DNA from: Gilliamella sp. wkB7 | GTDB lineage: Bacteria > Pseudomonadota > Gammaproteobacteria > Enterobacterales > Orbaceae | DNA: 64,000 bases | Assembly: GCF_001693435.1 (NCBI RefSeq) | Contig: NZ_CM004509.1 | Location: forward strand, 2,170,001 to 2,234,000 | Direction of reading: 5' to 3' | Part shown: positions 26,543 through 36,736 of the stretch, piece by piece | How positions within the stretch are numbered: position 1 is the first letter of the stretch | Layout: the number at the start of each line of letters is the position of its first letter | Translations under genes and position numbers: made by a program | The notes under the pieces: model-generated | Databases searched by the model: none | Told to the model about the DNA's origin: nothing | The model's input: only the letters and a program-made list of their open reading frames with translations

Positions 26543-27679
26543 CTACAATTTAAAATCACTCAAATCATCTTCGTTAATCTCAGCGTCAATTTGCCCAACT
26601 AAATAAGAACTCATTTCAGCTTCTTGTGGAGCAACTTGAACATTGTCAGAAACAAGCCAATTGTTAATCCATGGGATTGGGTTGGATTTGACTTGGAATG
26701 GTAATTTTAGTCCAACTGCTTGCATGCGGATATTTGTGATATATTCGACATATTGGCATAAGATATCTTTGTTTAGACCAATCATTGAGCCGCTTTCAAA
26801 TAGATATCCAGCCCACTCTTTTTCTTGATTGGCCGCTTGCAAAAACAGCTCGTAGCAATCTTGTTCACATTCTTTGGCAATTTCAGCCATTTCAGGATCA
26901 TCTTCACCACTGCGCAAGGTGTTGATCATAAATTGTGTACCAGTTAAGTGCAGAGCTTCGTCACGAGCAATAAGTTTGATAATTTTAGCATTACCTTCCA
27001 TTAGTTCACGTTCAGCAAAAGCAAAAGAACAAGCAAAACTAACATAAAAACGAATAGCTTCAAGTGCATTAACACTCATTAAGCAAAGATAAAGCTTTCT
27101 TTTAAGCTCACGCAGATCTATGGTTATGGTGCGGTTGTTAACCGTGTGTTTGCCTTCACCTAATAAATTGTAGTAACTTGCATAGCTAATGAGATCATCA
27201 TAATAACCTGCAATGTCGCCTGCGCGTTTTTGAATTTCTTTATTTGTGACAATATCGTCAAAAACAACGGAAGGATCATTAACAATGTTACGAATGATAT
27301 GTGTATATGAACGAGAGTGAATGGTTTCTGAAAATGACCAAGTTTCTACCCATGTTTCTAGTTCAGGAATAGAAATGAGTGGTAGCAGCGCTACATTTGG
27401 ACTACGACCTTGAATTGAATCAAGCAAGGTTTGATATTTTAAATTGCTGATAAATATATGTTTTTCATGTTCTGGCAAGGCGGCATAATCAATACGGTCT
27501 TGTGAAATATCCACTTCTTCTGGTCGCCAGAAAAAGGAAAGTTGTTTTTCGATTAATTTTTCGAACATTTCATATTTTTGTTGATCATAACGTGCAACAT
27601 TTACCGGTTGGCCAAGAAACATTGGCTCTTTAAGTTGATCATTATGTACATGCGAAAAGGTACTGTAATTCATACTCAT
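26543..27679 (-). CDS. nrdB: Ribonucleotide reductase class Ia beta subunit
   Basis: This 378-residue protein supplies the diiron-tyrosyl radical cofactor to NrdA for making deoxyribonucleotides in air. Metal ligands can be seen in the helices [17 protein letters not shown] (Glu and His), [17 protein letters not shown] and [12 protein letters not shown]. The length matches E. coli NrdB (376). AGGAG lies eight bases before the first ATG at 27679. It follows nrdA by 134 bases, an interval that can form competing hairpins. Confidence 0.97.
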   Translation of the reverse strand: MSMNYSTFSHVHNDQLKEPMFLGQPVNVARYDQQKYEMFEKLIEKQLSFFWRPEEVDISQDRIDYAALPEHEKHIFISNLKYQTLLDSIQGRSPNVALLPLISIPELETWVETWSFSETIHSRSYTHIIRNIVNDPSVVFDDIVTNKEIQKRAGDIAGYYDDLISYASYYNLLGEGKHTVNNRTITIDLRELKRKLYLCLMSVNALEAIRFYVSFACSFAFAERELMEGNAKIIKLIARDEALHLTGTQFMINTLRSGEDDPEMAEIAKECEQDCYELFLQAANQEKEWAGYLFESGSMIGLNKDILCQYVEYITNIRMQAVGLKLPFQVKSNPIPWINNWLVSDNVQVAPQEAEMSSYLVGQIDAEINEDDLSDFKL

Positions 27680-27740
27680 AAAATAACTCCTAATTGAGTT
27701 TGGTTGCTTTTACCGCCACCTTTCGTCATTAGAAAAGAGG

Positions 27741-27772
27741 GGGGAATCATTAGGGGGTTATCAATTCCCCTA
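27741..27772 (-). promoter_or_regulatory. Competing hairpins between nrdA and nrdB
   Basis: GGGGAAT (27741-27747) can pair with ATTCCCC (27764-27770), while TAGGGG (27751-27756) can pair with CCCCTA (27767-27772). Both pairings use 27767-27770 and so exclude each other. This could tune nrdB expression relative to nrdA or affect mRNA stability. No T run follows, so a simple terminator is unlikely. Confidence 0.4.
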
Positions 27773-27813
27773 AATACGATACTATGTATCAATGTTTCTA
27801 TAATCTAAATTAA

Positions 27814-30099
27814 TTAAATTTTACAAGCTCCACCTTCACAGCCATCGTCACTTCCAGTTAATGCGATATCACCTTGAATATCTTCAGCACCATCACGAGT
27901 ATTATGATAATAGAGTGTTTTTACGCCAAATTTATAAGCTGTCAGTAAATCAGCTAATAATTGTTTCATTGGTACTTTATCATTTGGAAATTTAGTTGGA
28001 TCATAATTAGTATTAGCTGAAATGGATTGATCTATAAATTTCTGCATAATTCCAACTAAATGCAAATAACCCGTATTATTTGGAATTTGCCATAACAATT
28101 CATAAGCATTTTTTAGATTTTCATAATCTGGCACCACTTGTCTTAAAATACCATCTTTTGATGCTTTAACACTGATATAACCGCGAGGAGGTTCAATACC
28201 ATTAGTTGCATTAGAAATTTGTGATGAAGTTTCTGACGGCATTAATGCTGATAAAGTCGAGTTACGTAAACCATAAGTTTTTATTGATTCACGTAATGAT
28301 TCCCAATCATAATGTAATGGTTCATTACTAATGGTGTCTAAATCTTTTTTATAAGTATCAATCGGTAAAATACCTTGTGAGTAAGTTGTCTCATTAAATA
28401 GTGAGCAAGCACCTTTTTCTTTCGCTAAATTGTTAGAAGCTTTTAACAAATAATATTGCATAGCTTCAAAAGTGCGGTGTGTTAAATTATTGGCACTGCC
28501 GTCAGAATATTTAACGCCATGCTTAGCTAAATAGTAGGCATAATTGATCACGCCAACGCCTAGTGTTCGACGATTGATCGATGAGTTACGGGCAGCCGGT
28601 ACGGGGTAATCTTGATAGTCAAGCAGTGAGTCAAGGGCTCGTACGGTTAAATCCGCTAATTCTTCAAAATCATCAAGAGAATCAATTTTTCCTAAGTTGA
28701 AAGCAGACAGGGTACAAAGTGCAATTTCCCCTTTTTCATCATTAACATTATTAAGAGGTTTAGTTGGTAACGCAATTTCCATACATAAATTGGATTGATG
28801 GACAGGCGCTAATTGTGCATCGAATGGACTATGAGTATTACAATGATCAACATTTTGTATATAGATTCGACCCGTTGATGCACGTTCTTGCATTAACAAT
28901 GAAAAGAGTTCAATTGCTTTTACTACACGTTTGCGGATAGTTACGTCTTGTTCATATTGATGATAAAGTGTTTCAAATTTATTTTGATCAGCAAAAAATG
29001 CATCATAAAGTCCGGGCACATCTGATGGACTAAATAGTGTTATATTTTCGTTTTTAATCAGCCGTTGATACATTAACTTATTAATTTGAACACCATAATC
29101 CAAATGACGAACTCGGTTTTCTTCAACACCACGGTTATTTCGTAAAACAAGTAAACTTTCAACTTCTAAATGCCATATTGGATAAAATACAGTAGCTGCA
29201 CCACCACGTACACCACCTTGTGAACATGATTTAACCGCAGTTTGAAAATATTTATAAAATGGAATACATCCAGTATGAAAAGCTTCTCCGCCTCGAATTG
29301 AACTCCCTAAAGCACGAATACGTCCAGCATTGACACCAATACCTGCACGTTGTGATACATATTTGACAATTGCACTCGCCGTTGCATTAATTGAATCTAG
29401 GCTATCATCACATTCAATAAGGACACATGAGCTAAATTGACGTGTTGGGGTTCTAACGCCTGCCATAATGGGTGTTGGCAATGAAATTTTAAATGTTGAC
29501 ACAGCATCGTAAAAACGTTTGATATAATCAAGTCGAGTCTCTTTTGGGTAATTAGCAAAAAGACAAGCTGCAACTAAAATATATAAAAATTGTGCACTTT
29601 CATAAATTTCACCTGATACACGGTTTTGTACTAAATATTTACCTTCTAGCTGCTTTACTGCTGCATAGGAAAAAGACATATCTCGCCAGTGATCAATCAT
29701 CTTATCCATTTGTTCAAACTCTTCTTGAGTATAATCTTCAAGTAAATGTTTGTCATAACGTTTACTCTCTACTAATTTTTTAACGTGTTCAAAAAGAGGC
29801 GGTGGGGTAAATTGATTAAAAGCTTTTTTACGTAAATGAAAAATGGCTAAACGAGCAGCTAAATATTGATAATCAGGTGTTTCTTGGGAAATCAGATCGG
29901 CTGCGGCTCGAATAATTGTTTCATGAATATCAGATGTACGAATGCCATCATAAAATTGGATATGTGAGCGCAACTCAACTTGGGAAACTGAAACATTCTC
30001 TAATCCCTCTGCTGCCCAAGTAATTACTTTATGGATCTTATCAAGATTAATCGGTTCTTTTTTACCATCTCGTTTAGTGACGAGCATTAATTTATTCAT
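27814..30099 (-). CDS. nrdA: Ribonucleotide reductase class Ia alpha subunit
   Basis: This 761-residue protein is the catalytic subunit reducing ribonucleoside diphosphates. It has an N-terminal ATP cone (KRDGKKEPINLDKIHKVITW), the active-site cysteine in NLCMEIALPTKPL and ALCTLSAFNLGKID, the two tyrosines of the radical path near residue 725 (TLYYHNTRDG), and the redox C-terminus CEGGACKI with its cysteine pair. The length is the same as in E. coli. Two NrdR-like boxes precede it, so it is probably repressed by NrdR when dATP is high. Confidence 0.97.
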   Translation of the reverse strand: MNKLMLVTKRDGKKEPINLDKIHKVITWAAEGLENVSVSQVELRSHIQFYDGIRTSDIHETIIRAAADLISQETPDYQYLAARLAIFHLRKKAFNQFTPPPLFEHVKKLVESKRYDKHLLEDYTQEEFEQMDKMIDHWRDMSFSYAAVKQLEGKYLVQNRVSGEIYESAQFLYILVAACLFANYPKETRLDYIKRFYDAVSTFKISLPTPIMAGVRTPTRQFSSCVLIECDDSLDSINATASAIVKYVSQRAGIGVNAGRIRALGSSIRGGEAFHTGCIPFYKYFQTAVKSCSQGGVRGGAATVFYPIWHLEVESLLVLRNNRGVEENRVRHLDYGVQINKLMYQRLIKNENITLFSPSDVPGLYDAFFADQNKFETLYHQYEQDVTIRKRVVKAIELFSLLMQERASTGRIYIQNVDHCNTHSPFDAQLAPVHQSNLCMEIALPTKPLNNVNDEKGEIALCTLSAFNLGKIDSLDDFEELADLTVRALDSLLDYQDYPVPAARNSSINRRTLGVGVINYAYYLAKHGVKYSDGSANNLTHRTFEAMQYYLLKASNNLAKEKGACSLFNETTYSQGILPIDTYKKDLDTISNEPLHYDWESLRESIKTYGLRNSTLSALMPSETSSQISNATNGIEPPRGYISVKASKDGILRQVVPDYENLKNAYELLWQIPNNTGYLHLVGIMQKFIDQSISANTNYDPTKFPNDKVPMKQLLADLLTAYKFGVKTLYYHNTRDGAEDIQGDIALTGSDDGCEGGACKI

Positions 30100-30157
30100 T
30101 TTTCATCCAATGTCCTGTTGTCTTGTGAAAGATATAATAATTGATATTTATCAAAAT

Positions 30158-30204
30158 ATACAATATATAGTGCCTATTAATAAATTAATTACTATATATA
30201 GTAT
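30158..30204. promoter_or_regulatory. Tandem NrdR-like boxes upstream of nrdA
   Basis: ATACAATATATAGTGC (30158-30173) and TTACTATATATAGTAT (30189-30204) match the NrdR box pattern ACAnWATATATWGTn. Their centres are 31 bp apart, three helical turns, the spacing known for NrdR boxes. They lie 59-105 bases before the nrdA start. No nrdR gene is in the window. Confidence 0.7.
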
Positions 30205-30394
30205 ATTTATTAATTTATATTATTGATTTTAAGAACTAAAACTGGTTAACAAATTTTTAAATAATTGATAACTTTAGATTATATAATGATGATAATGTGA
30301 AATGACGGCTAAAATAAACACAAAAAAATGAGTAGTTAAGAATTTACTAATGAATCGTTTTTTGAAGTTATTATTTAAGAGTTAACATTCAATA

Positions 30395-30422
30395 AAAATA
30401 AGCTCTATTTACAAATAGAGCT
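30395..30422 (-). terminator. Terminator of adhesin-like gene 1
   Basis: AGCTCTATTT and AAATAGAGCT pair closely; on the minus strand TATTTTTATT follows. It starts about 20 bases after the stop at 30441. Confidence 0.7.
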
Positions 30423-30440
30423 AAAAAACTTACTAATGCT

Positions 30441-31835
30441 TTATTTAGGTATTGAGGCGCATACACCATTTTTATTTTCTTTTTCATTAGCACGACAGTG
30501 ATATATACCGGTATCAATATGTATATCACAAACTTTTCCTTCACCGTCATCTCCTGCTGTTGGTTCCCATACATAAAAGCGTTTGTAAGTGCCGCCAGTA
30601 TGAGGAGCAAAAGAGCCAGGATAAGATTTTTGAGTTGCTTCTCCCCATTCACTGATTAATTTACCGATTTCACGTGTAAATTGTGCTGAACCTTTTGATC
30701 CCAAAACAGCATTACTTATTTCGTCAGCATTGCTCAATTGATAATGACCTTTTTTAGCTTCACATTCAGCAACAACTTCTGCAACGGTACCTAATACTGA
30801 TATTAAACCAGTAGTATTCATGTTTTGTTTCCAAGCATCAAACCATTTGGTTATAGTAAATGCATAATGAATTTTTTTATTGTTTGTTTTATTTACTCCT
30901 TCAATAATAACTTTGTATCCATTTTCTGACCCCATAACATGCTCCCAAGCTTTTTCTGTATCTTGAGCATCTGGGCCGTTAAACAATACCGTAACTACAT
31001 TTGCATCACTGTCATCAATATTAACAAGTTCACTACCTTGTTTTACATGCCAATTATAATTATTGACGATGCCATCACTAGATAAAATTAGATCAAATTT
31101 AGCACCATAAAAACCGGTAGTCGGAAAGTTTTTAGTTGGATCAATATTGGATTGAGTTAAAAAACCATATTTTGGATCCCACTGATCTTTATCACTACCA
31201 GCAACAGTATTAGGCTTTAATTCAGGTCTGGCAAAGCAAACGCCAACATCATCAACAACTGTATATATTACCGATGGTTGCGTTTTAATAATGTTATTAG
31301 GATAGGTATTATTATCTGGATCACCATATTTAGAAAATAGGACTAAATCAGCAGATAGTTTCACTTTAAAAGGTGCATATTTTTTTTCAGCAGCCAATGA
31401 ACAAAACGTATCATAATCTTTTGGTGTAAATTCAATATCATTATTGTTAGCATCTGTATAGTACCATACCATACTAATATCATCGTCAACCACTAAATAA
31501 TCTAATTTATCACCATCCCTATCAAAAAATTCATTTTCATCAGGTTGTTTAATCACTATTGAAGGTCCTATTCGATTAACAAATGGATAAGCTGTTGGAA
31601 TCGGTATTTCAGCTATTTCTTTCTGACTATAATAAATGCGATTTTCAATAATTAAACCAAATAACTGAAAATTATCAATATTCATCTCCAATTCTTGTGA
31701 TAAAGATGGACGTGATCCTTGAATTGTTTGTGCTGTTTGGGATGTAAAATATCCATAACTACTGTTCGAAAATTGCAACAAAAGTAAAGTATAAGTAATT
31801 CTTTTTATATGACGGCTAATGGTTATCAGTTTCAC
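30441..31835 (-). CDS. Secreted invasin/intimin-head-like protein 1
   Basis: This 464-residue protein starts with a probable signal peptide (ITYTLLLLQFSNSSYG). Residues 40-230 are a conserved region of unknown fold with QPDENEFFDRDGDKL. Residues about 235-340 (TKNFPTTGFYGAKFDLIL, YNWHVKQG, VTVLFNGP) resemble the Ig-like domains of inverse autotransporters, and the C-terminus (IGKLISEWGEATQKSYPGSF, VCDIHIDTGIYHCR, GVCAS) resembles their C-type-lectin-like tip with paired cysteines. No beta-barrel, LysM or sortase signal is present, so anchoring is unclear. A GTG start at 31835 is used; no better start exists. It is a tandem paralogue of the gene at 32535. The domain reading is by eye. Confidence 0.65.
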   Translation of the reverse strand: MKLITISRHIKRITYTLLLLQFSNSSYGYFTSQTAQTIQGSRPSLSQELEMNIDNFQLFGLIIENRIYYSQKEIAEIPIPTAYPFVNRIGPSIVIKQPDENEFFDRDGDKLDYLVVDDDISMVWYYTDANNNDIEFTPKDYDTFCSLAAEKKYAPFKVKLSADLVLFSKYGDPDNNTYPNNIIKTQPSVIYTVVDDVGVCFARPELKPNTVAGSDKDQWDPKYGFLTQSNIDPTKNFPTTGFYGAKFDLILSSDGIVNNYNWHVKQGSELVNIDDSDANVVTVLFNGPDAQDTEKAWEHVMGSENGYKVIIEGVNKTNNKKIHYAFTITKWFDAWKQNMNTTGLISVLGTVAEVVAECEAKKGHYQLSNADEISNAVLGSKGSAQFTREIGKLISEWGEATQKSYPGSFAPHTGGTYKRFYVWEPTAGDDGEGKVCDIHIDTGIYHCRANEKENKNGVCASIPK

Positions 31836-32534
31836 TATTTTATTTCTTTCATTAAATGTTTATTGGATAAAAAAGTTTATTTACGTAAACTTTTCTATAT
31901 TTACAATAGAGTATAACTTAATTATTAAGTTTCAGTCGGAAAGAAAAAACACTTAAATAATAGTTAATTCATGTGATTAACTGATGTAGGGTATTAACAA
32001 TAGGATTAAATGCTTTTTAAAATTGATAATGAAGTTAACTATTATTAATTGTTATATTGATAATTATTAGTTAGATATGTGTAAAGGAAGGGGGTAAAAA
32101 AAGAACAAAGATTCAAATGATAATGATAGTCTATAACTGGATAGTCATTGTTATGGAAAGAAACATTACTAATTTTTATGTTTATATATCGATTAACAAA
32201 CACTACTTTTATCTTTACTATCCTTATATTGGCAATAATTCTTAGCATCTCAGGAAAGTTTATCACTAGATATATTGTTAAGTTTATTAGAAAAACAAAA
32301 ATATTAAAATGAAAAATAGATGATTAAAATCAATAGAACTATTAATTAATTCATTGAAATAGAAAATTTATTTAGTTTTAATACTAAATAAATCATTATT
32401 AGAGGTATCCTAGTAATTTTTGAGAGAAATAAATAATATGAAAGGTATTAAAGGAAAGAACAATCATTTAAATGACAATGACCATCTTTTTATAGATGGT
32501 CATATATTTAAGAAAATTGACCCGCGTTTAGATA
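31836..32534. other. AT-rich spacer between the two adhesin-like paralogues
   Basis: This 700-base stretch has no convincing gene. It holds a hairpin AAAGTTTA/TAAACTTT (about 31871-31892) near the start of paralogue 1 and a 10-bp-stem hairpin at 32478-32503 after paralogue 2. The AT content is extreme. Confidence 0.45.
32478..32503 (-). terminator. Hairpin after adhesin-like gene 2
   Basis: ATGACCATCT and AGATGGTCAT form a perfect 10-bp stem with a 6-base loop, 32 bases after the stop codon. No long T run follows on the minus strand, so termination is likely but not certain. Confidence 0.5.
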
Positions 32535-33953
32535 TTATGGTTTAAAGGAAGCACAGACAGCATTTTTATGTTCTTTTTCTCTATCACGGCAATGATATAC
32601 ACCTGTGTTAAGATGTATGTCACAATACTTTCCATCCTCTGGATCACCATCATCAAAATCCGCACTATATACATAAAAACGTTTTTTAGCACCACCAGTA
32701 ACCTCAGGACCAAAGGAGCCTGGATAACTTTTTTGATCAACATCACCCCATTCACTGATTAATGTGCCTATTTCACGTGTGAATGAAACACTTTTAGACG
32801 TATTTGTTTCAATAGCATTACTTATCTCATTAGTACGACTTACACGATAATGTCCACTTTTACTTTCACATGCATTAACAACTTCCGCAACGCTACCTAA
32901 TAGGGCTGTTAAACCAGTAGTATTTGCGTTTTGTTTCCAAGCGTCAAACCATTGGGTAATAGTAAAGGCATATTGGGTTGTTTTACCAGTTTTATTATTT
33001 TTCCCTTCAATAATAACTAGATATCCTTTACCAGATCCACCCATAACATGCTCCCAAGCTTTTCCTGAATCTTTTGCATCTGGCCCATTGAACGTAACTG
33101 TTGGAATATTGGATTTAGTATCTTTGATAACTGTTACAAGATCACTACCCTGTTTTACATACCACTCATAGTCGGAATAAAGATTTTCATCAAATAAGAT
33201 TAGATCAAATTTAGCTCCAACAAAACCAGTATTTGGAAAGTTTTTTGTTGGGTCAATATTCGATTGAATTTTGAAACCATTTTTAGCAATCCACTGAGAT
33301 TTATTACTAGATGGAACATTAGGTTTTAATGATGGTCTTGCATAACAAACCCCGATATCTTCTATAATAGTATATGTTGCCGACGGTTTATTATCAATGA
33401 CATCATTAGGATAACTGTTAAAATCAGGATCACCGTATTCAGAAACTAAGAGTAAATCAGCAGATAATTTCACTTTAAAGGGAGCATATTTTCCTTTAGC
33501 AGCCAATGAACAAAACGTATCACTGTCTCCTGGTGTAAATGATATTTCCTTCCCTTGAGCATCTGTATAGAACCATTCCATGTTAATACCATCTACAGTT
33601 GATAAAAAAGATAACTTATCACCATCTCTATCAAAAAATTCATTTTCATCAGGTTGTTTAATTATTGCAGGCGTAAGTCGATTTTTAAATGGATCGTTAA
33701 TCGGAACCGGAATTTGAGCTATTTCTTCATCACTATAATAATTATGATTATTAATGCTCAAACCGAATAATGGTTTTAATTCACCAGTATTTTTTAAACT
33801 ATTTTCTAATTCATCTGAAAATCTTGGTGGTGTTCCTTGAATTGTTTTAGCTGTTTCGATAGTTAAGTTAGCATAGCTTAACTGAAAAAAAGGTAATAGC
33901 AGTAAAGCATACCGAGTTGTTTTTAAGGATCTGATCATTGTATTCACTTTCAT
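32535..33953 (-). CDS. Secreted invasin/intimin-head-like protein 2
   Basis: This 472-residue protein has the same layout as its downstream neighbour: signal peptide (ALLLLPFFQLSYA), a region with QPDENEFFDRDGDKL, an Ig-like segment (TKNFPNTGFVGAKFDLIL, YEWYVKQGSDL) and a lectin-like C-terminus (IGTLISEWGDVDQKSYPGSF, YCDIHLNTGVYHCR, AVCAS). The two proteins are alike over their full length, most strongly in the C-terminal 150 residues, which shows a tandem duplication. In invasin and intimin these two domain types form the receptor-binding tip; a host-contact role here is inferred. The start could also be the Met five codons later (MIRSLK). Confidence 0.65.
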   Translation of the reverse strand: MKVNTMIRSLKTTRYALLLLPFFQLSYANLTIETAKTIQGTPPRFSDELENSLKNTGELKPLFGLSINNHNYYSDEEIAQIPVPINDPFKNRLTPAIIKQPDENEFFDRDGDKLSFLSTVDGINMEWFYTDAQGKEISFTPGDSDTFCSLAAKGKYAPFKVKLSADLLLVSEYGDPDFNSYPNDVIDNKPSATYTIIEDIGVCYARPSLKPNVPSSNKSQWIAKNGFKIQSNIDPTKNFPNTGFVGAKFDLILFDENLYSDYEWYVKQGSDLVTVIKDTKSNIPTVTFNGPDAKDSGKAWEHVMGGSGKGYLVIIEGKNNKTGKTTQYAFTITQWFDAWKQNANTTGLTALLGSVAEVVNACESKSGHYRVSRTNEISNAIETNTSKSVSFTREIGTLISEWGDVDQKSYPGSFGPEVTGGAKKRFYVYSADFDDGDPEDGKYCDIHLNTGVYHCRDREKEHKNAVCASFKP

Positions 33954-34626
33954 GTTTAAAATTGTTAATTGTTACTTTTATTATGTAATTATTTGTTTTA
34001 TATATATATTGTATATTGTTTTTCAATTAATCATTCAATATATCGAATGGTTAATAAGCTGATTATAATAAAAATAATACAGCTAGTCGATCAATTATAT
34101 TCAAAATCGCTGTTTTTTTTAATTTTTATCAAAAAAATATTATTTAAATTTTAAAAATCAATTATATAGCCAATTATAATTTAAAAAATAGGTATCGTAT
34201 ATATAATTCGCAGATCCTATCTCATAAATATTTTTTAATAAACAATATTTTTGTCAATTTTTGTTTATTTAAAATATTATAATTTATTGTATATACAATA
34301 ATAATATCTCTTAATGTAAATGATACGTATTATTAAATATATTGAGTCGCATACAATTTTAAATATGGACTAGAAAAATTAACGTATCTTAGGCCATGAA
34401 TTAATGATCTTTGTAACTTTTTTCTAAATTGATTTTGATAATATCGGAATATAACAATAGTTTTTGGCGATTGATATTTATGAAGAAATTGTCAATATAT
34501 TAAGTTAAGCGTTACTAAGCTTTGTGTAACTATTGAAAATTACTCATCCACTAAAAGAAATACATTTTTAATTTCGTTAAATAGAAAGTAATCACTTTGT
34601 CATGAGATGACCATTTTTCAAATATT
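33954..34626. other. AT-rich region upstream of adhesin-like gene 2
   Basis: No gene is supported. A perfect 18-bp palindrome TTATTGTATATACAATAA lies at 34284-34301 and related TATATATTGTATATTG sequence at about 34001-34018, possible regulator sites for the adhesin-like genes. Confidence 0.4.
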
Positions 34627-35967
34627 TTAATCTTTTGAGGATTTATAACGTTGAATTGGGCTGGATTGATTTTGCGATTCTAACCAAGCAAGTTTGTCAC
34701 TATAATTTTTTTCGGCTCCCCGCGTGGTTGGATAATAATATTTGCTATTGGCTAGTTCAGGTGGAAAATAATTTTCTCCTGCTGCAAACGCATTAGGTTC
34801 ATCATGAGCATAACGATACTGAGCTCCGTACCCTAACTTTTTCATTAAATTTGTTGGTGCATTACGTAAATGTTCTGGAACATCATAATCAGGCTTTGAT
34901 TGTGCATCGAGCATAGCTTGTTTGAAAGCTAAATACACGGCATTACTTTTTGGTGCACAAGCAAGATAGACAATTGCTTGGGCGATAGCACGTTCACCTT
35001 CAGCCGGACCAACACGTGTAAAGCAATCCCATGCAGCGAGTGCAACTTGCATTGCTCTTGGATCGGCATTACCCACGTCTTCTGACGCTATGGCTAATAA
35101 TCGACGGGCAACATAAAGTGGATCACCACCTGCTGAAATGATTCTCGCATACCAGTAAAGTGCCGCATCAGGAGCTGAACCTCGAATAGATTTGTGAACA
35201 GCAGAAATTAAATCATAATAACGATCTCCTTGATTATCAAATCGGGCACTACGTTCACCTATCACTTCTTTAAGTAATGTAGGTGTAAGAGGTTGTCCGT
35301 CAGACATATCTACTAAAAGTTCAAGGGTATTTAGGGCGCGTCTAGCATCTCCACCCACAAATTCAGCAATCTGTTTTTTGGTTTCATTGGGTAGCTCAAT
35401 GCTATACTTACCATATCCGCGCTGTGGATCGTCCATTGCTTGTTGTAAAATTAACTCAATGTCATTTGTGGTTAATGATTTGAGCAGGTACACACGAGCA
35501 CGCGATAATAATGCAGAATTTAATTCAAATGAAGGATTTTCAGTGGTAGCACCTATAAATGTTACAGTACCATTTTCAACATAAGGTAAAAATGCATCTT
35601 GTTGACTTTTGTTAAAACGGTGAACTTCATCAACAAATAAAATAGTACGAATCCCCGCTTGCTGATTGATTTTTGCTCTTTCAATAGCTTCGCGAATATC
35701 TTTGATCCCTGACGTTACTGCTGAAACTCTTTCGACTTTTGCGTTAGCATGATGGGCAATAATTTCAGCGAGAGTCGTTTTACCTGTACCAGGCGGCCCC
35801 CATAAAATCATCGAATGTAAATTACCGGCTGCAATTGCTTTGGGTAGTGGTTTGTTTGCACCTAAAAGCTGTGTTTGACCAATATATTCTGATAACGTAC
35901 GAGGACGCATTCTTGCCGCTAAAGGCTTAAATTCTTCTGTCGTAAATTCAAAAGACATACTAGGCAT
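34627..35967 (-). CDS. rarA: Replication-associated recombination protein RarA (MgsA)
   Basis: This 446-residue AAA+ ATPase is related to clamp loaders and acts at stalled replication forks. Walker A is GPPGTGKTT near residue 58 and Walker [13 protein letters not shown] near 110, with a GATTENPSF sensor motif and the C-terminal tetramerisation domain ([38 protein letters not shown]). Length matches E. coli RarA (447). It is divergent from lolA, whereas in E. coli lolA and rarA are read in the same direction. Confidence 0.96.
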   Translation of the reverse strand: MPSMSFEFTTEEFKPLAARMRPRTLSEYIGQTQLLGANKPLPKAIAAGNLHSMILWGPPGTGKTTLAEIIAHHANAKVERVSAVTSGIKDIREAIERAKINQQAGIRTILFVDEVHRFNKSQQDAFLPYVENGTVTFIGATTENPSFELNSALLSRARVYLLKSLTTNDIELILQQAMDDPQRGYGKYSIELPNETKKQIAEFVGGDARRALNTLELLVDMSDGQPLTPTLLKEVIGERSARFDNQGDRYYDLISAVHKSIRGSAPDAALYWYARIISAGGDPLYVARRLLAIASEDVGNADPRAMQVALAAWDCFTRVGPAEGERAIAQAIVYLACAPKSNAVYLAFKQAMLDAQSKPDYDVPEHLRNAPTNLMKKLGYGAQYRYAHDEPNAFAAGENYFPPELANSKYYYPTTRGAEKNYSDKLAWLESQNQSSPIQRYKSSKD

Positions 35968-36142
35968 AACACATTGAGTCCAGTTTTAGAAAGTTATGGG
36001 TATTATATACTTGTTAGATGAAATTAGTGAAAAAGAAAAGAAAATATCTTTTCCCCCTAACTAAAAAACAGTAATATTTTAAGCAAATTCAATTATCAAA
36101 GTTGATTTGAATATTGCCAAATAAAGTACATAAGGATGAGTT

Positions 36143-36736
36143 ATGAAAAAGTTTTTATTATTAATGGGATTGTTGATTAGCGTATCAGTATGGGCCGGCG
36201 ATAAAGAGTTGTTACAACAACGCCTTAATAAAATTGATGGATTTTATGCACATTTTTCTCAAGAAGTGAAAACAGCTGATAACCAATTGGTACAAGAGGG
36301 GAGAGGAGAACTTTGGGTTACAAGACCTTATTATTTTAATTGGACAATGAATGAACCGGATGAAACTTCAATTATATCTGATGGAACAGATATGTGGGTA
36401 TATACGCCGGCGGTTGATCAAGTAAGTGTCATGGATTTAAAAAAAGCAGTGGATAATCGATTGATGCTACTGATAACTGATAGTCACAATGCTATTTGGA
36501 ATGTTTATAATGTGACTCGTAAACAAGATTCATTTACATTAAAACCAACAGATGGATCTAATCAGGATTTTGTTATTTCGGTATTACCAACTGGCATGAT
36601 TTCTAACTTTTCCATTATTGAAGAAGATGGACAACGTAGCTACTATGAATTATCTAGCCAAAAACTTGGCAAAGTTGACTTAGGCAAATTTAAATTTACG
36701 CCACCAGCGGGTATAGCGATTGATGATCAACGTTAG
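36143..36736 (+). CDS. lolA: Outer-membrane lipoprotein carrier LolA
   Basis: This 197-residue periplasmic protein carries lipoproteins from the LolCDE complex to LolB. It has a signal peptide (KFLLLMGLLISVSVWAG), then the LolA pattern LNKIDGFYAHFSQEV, GELWVTRPYYFNW and a late KFKFTPPAGIAIDDQR. AAGGATGAG precedes the ATG. It is divergent from rarA. Confidence 0.94.
   Translation: MKKFLLLMGLLISVSVWAGDKELLQQRLNKIDGFYAHFSQEVKTADNQLVQEGRGELWVTRPYYFNWTMNEPDETSIISDGTDMWVYTPAVDQVSVMDLKKAVDNRLMLLITDSHNAIWNVYNVTRKQDSFTLKPTDGSNQDFVISVLPTGMISNFSIIEEDGQRSYYELSSQKLGKVDLGKFKFTPPAGIAIDDQR

Larger units (their letters stand above)
30100..30440. other. nrdA control region and downstream terminator of the adhesin-like gene
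   Basis: Besides the NrdR-like boxes, this gap holds AT-rich sequence and the terminator at 30395-30422. No small gene is supported. Confidence 0.5.

Noticed and set aside
30389..30652. Alternative frame at the end of adhesin-like gene 1
   Set aside because: It lies inside the coding end of the paralogous gene in another frame, and a similar frame occurs in the sister gene only because the DNA is duplicated.
32045..32266. 73-codon frame between the paralogues
   Set aside because: No ribosome binding site, very AT-rich, low-complexity translation.
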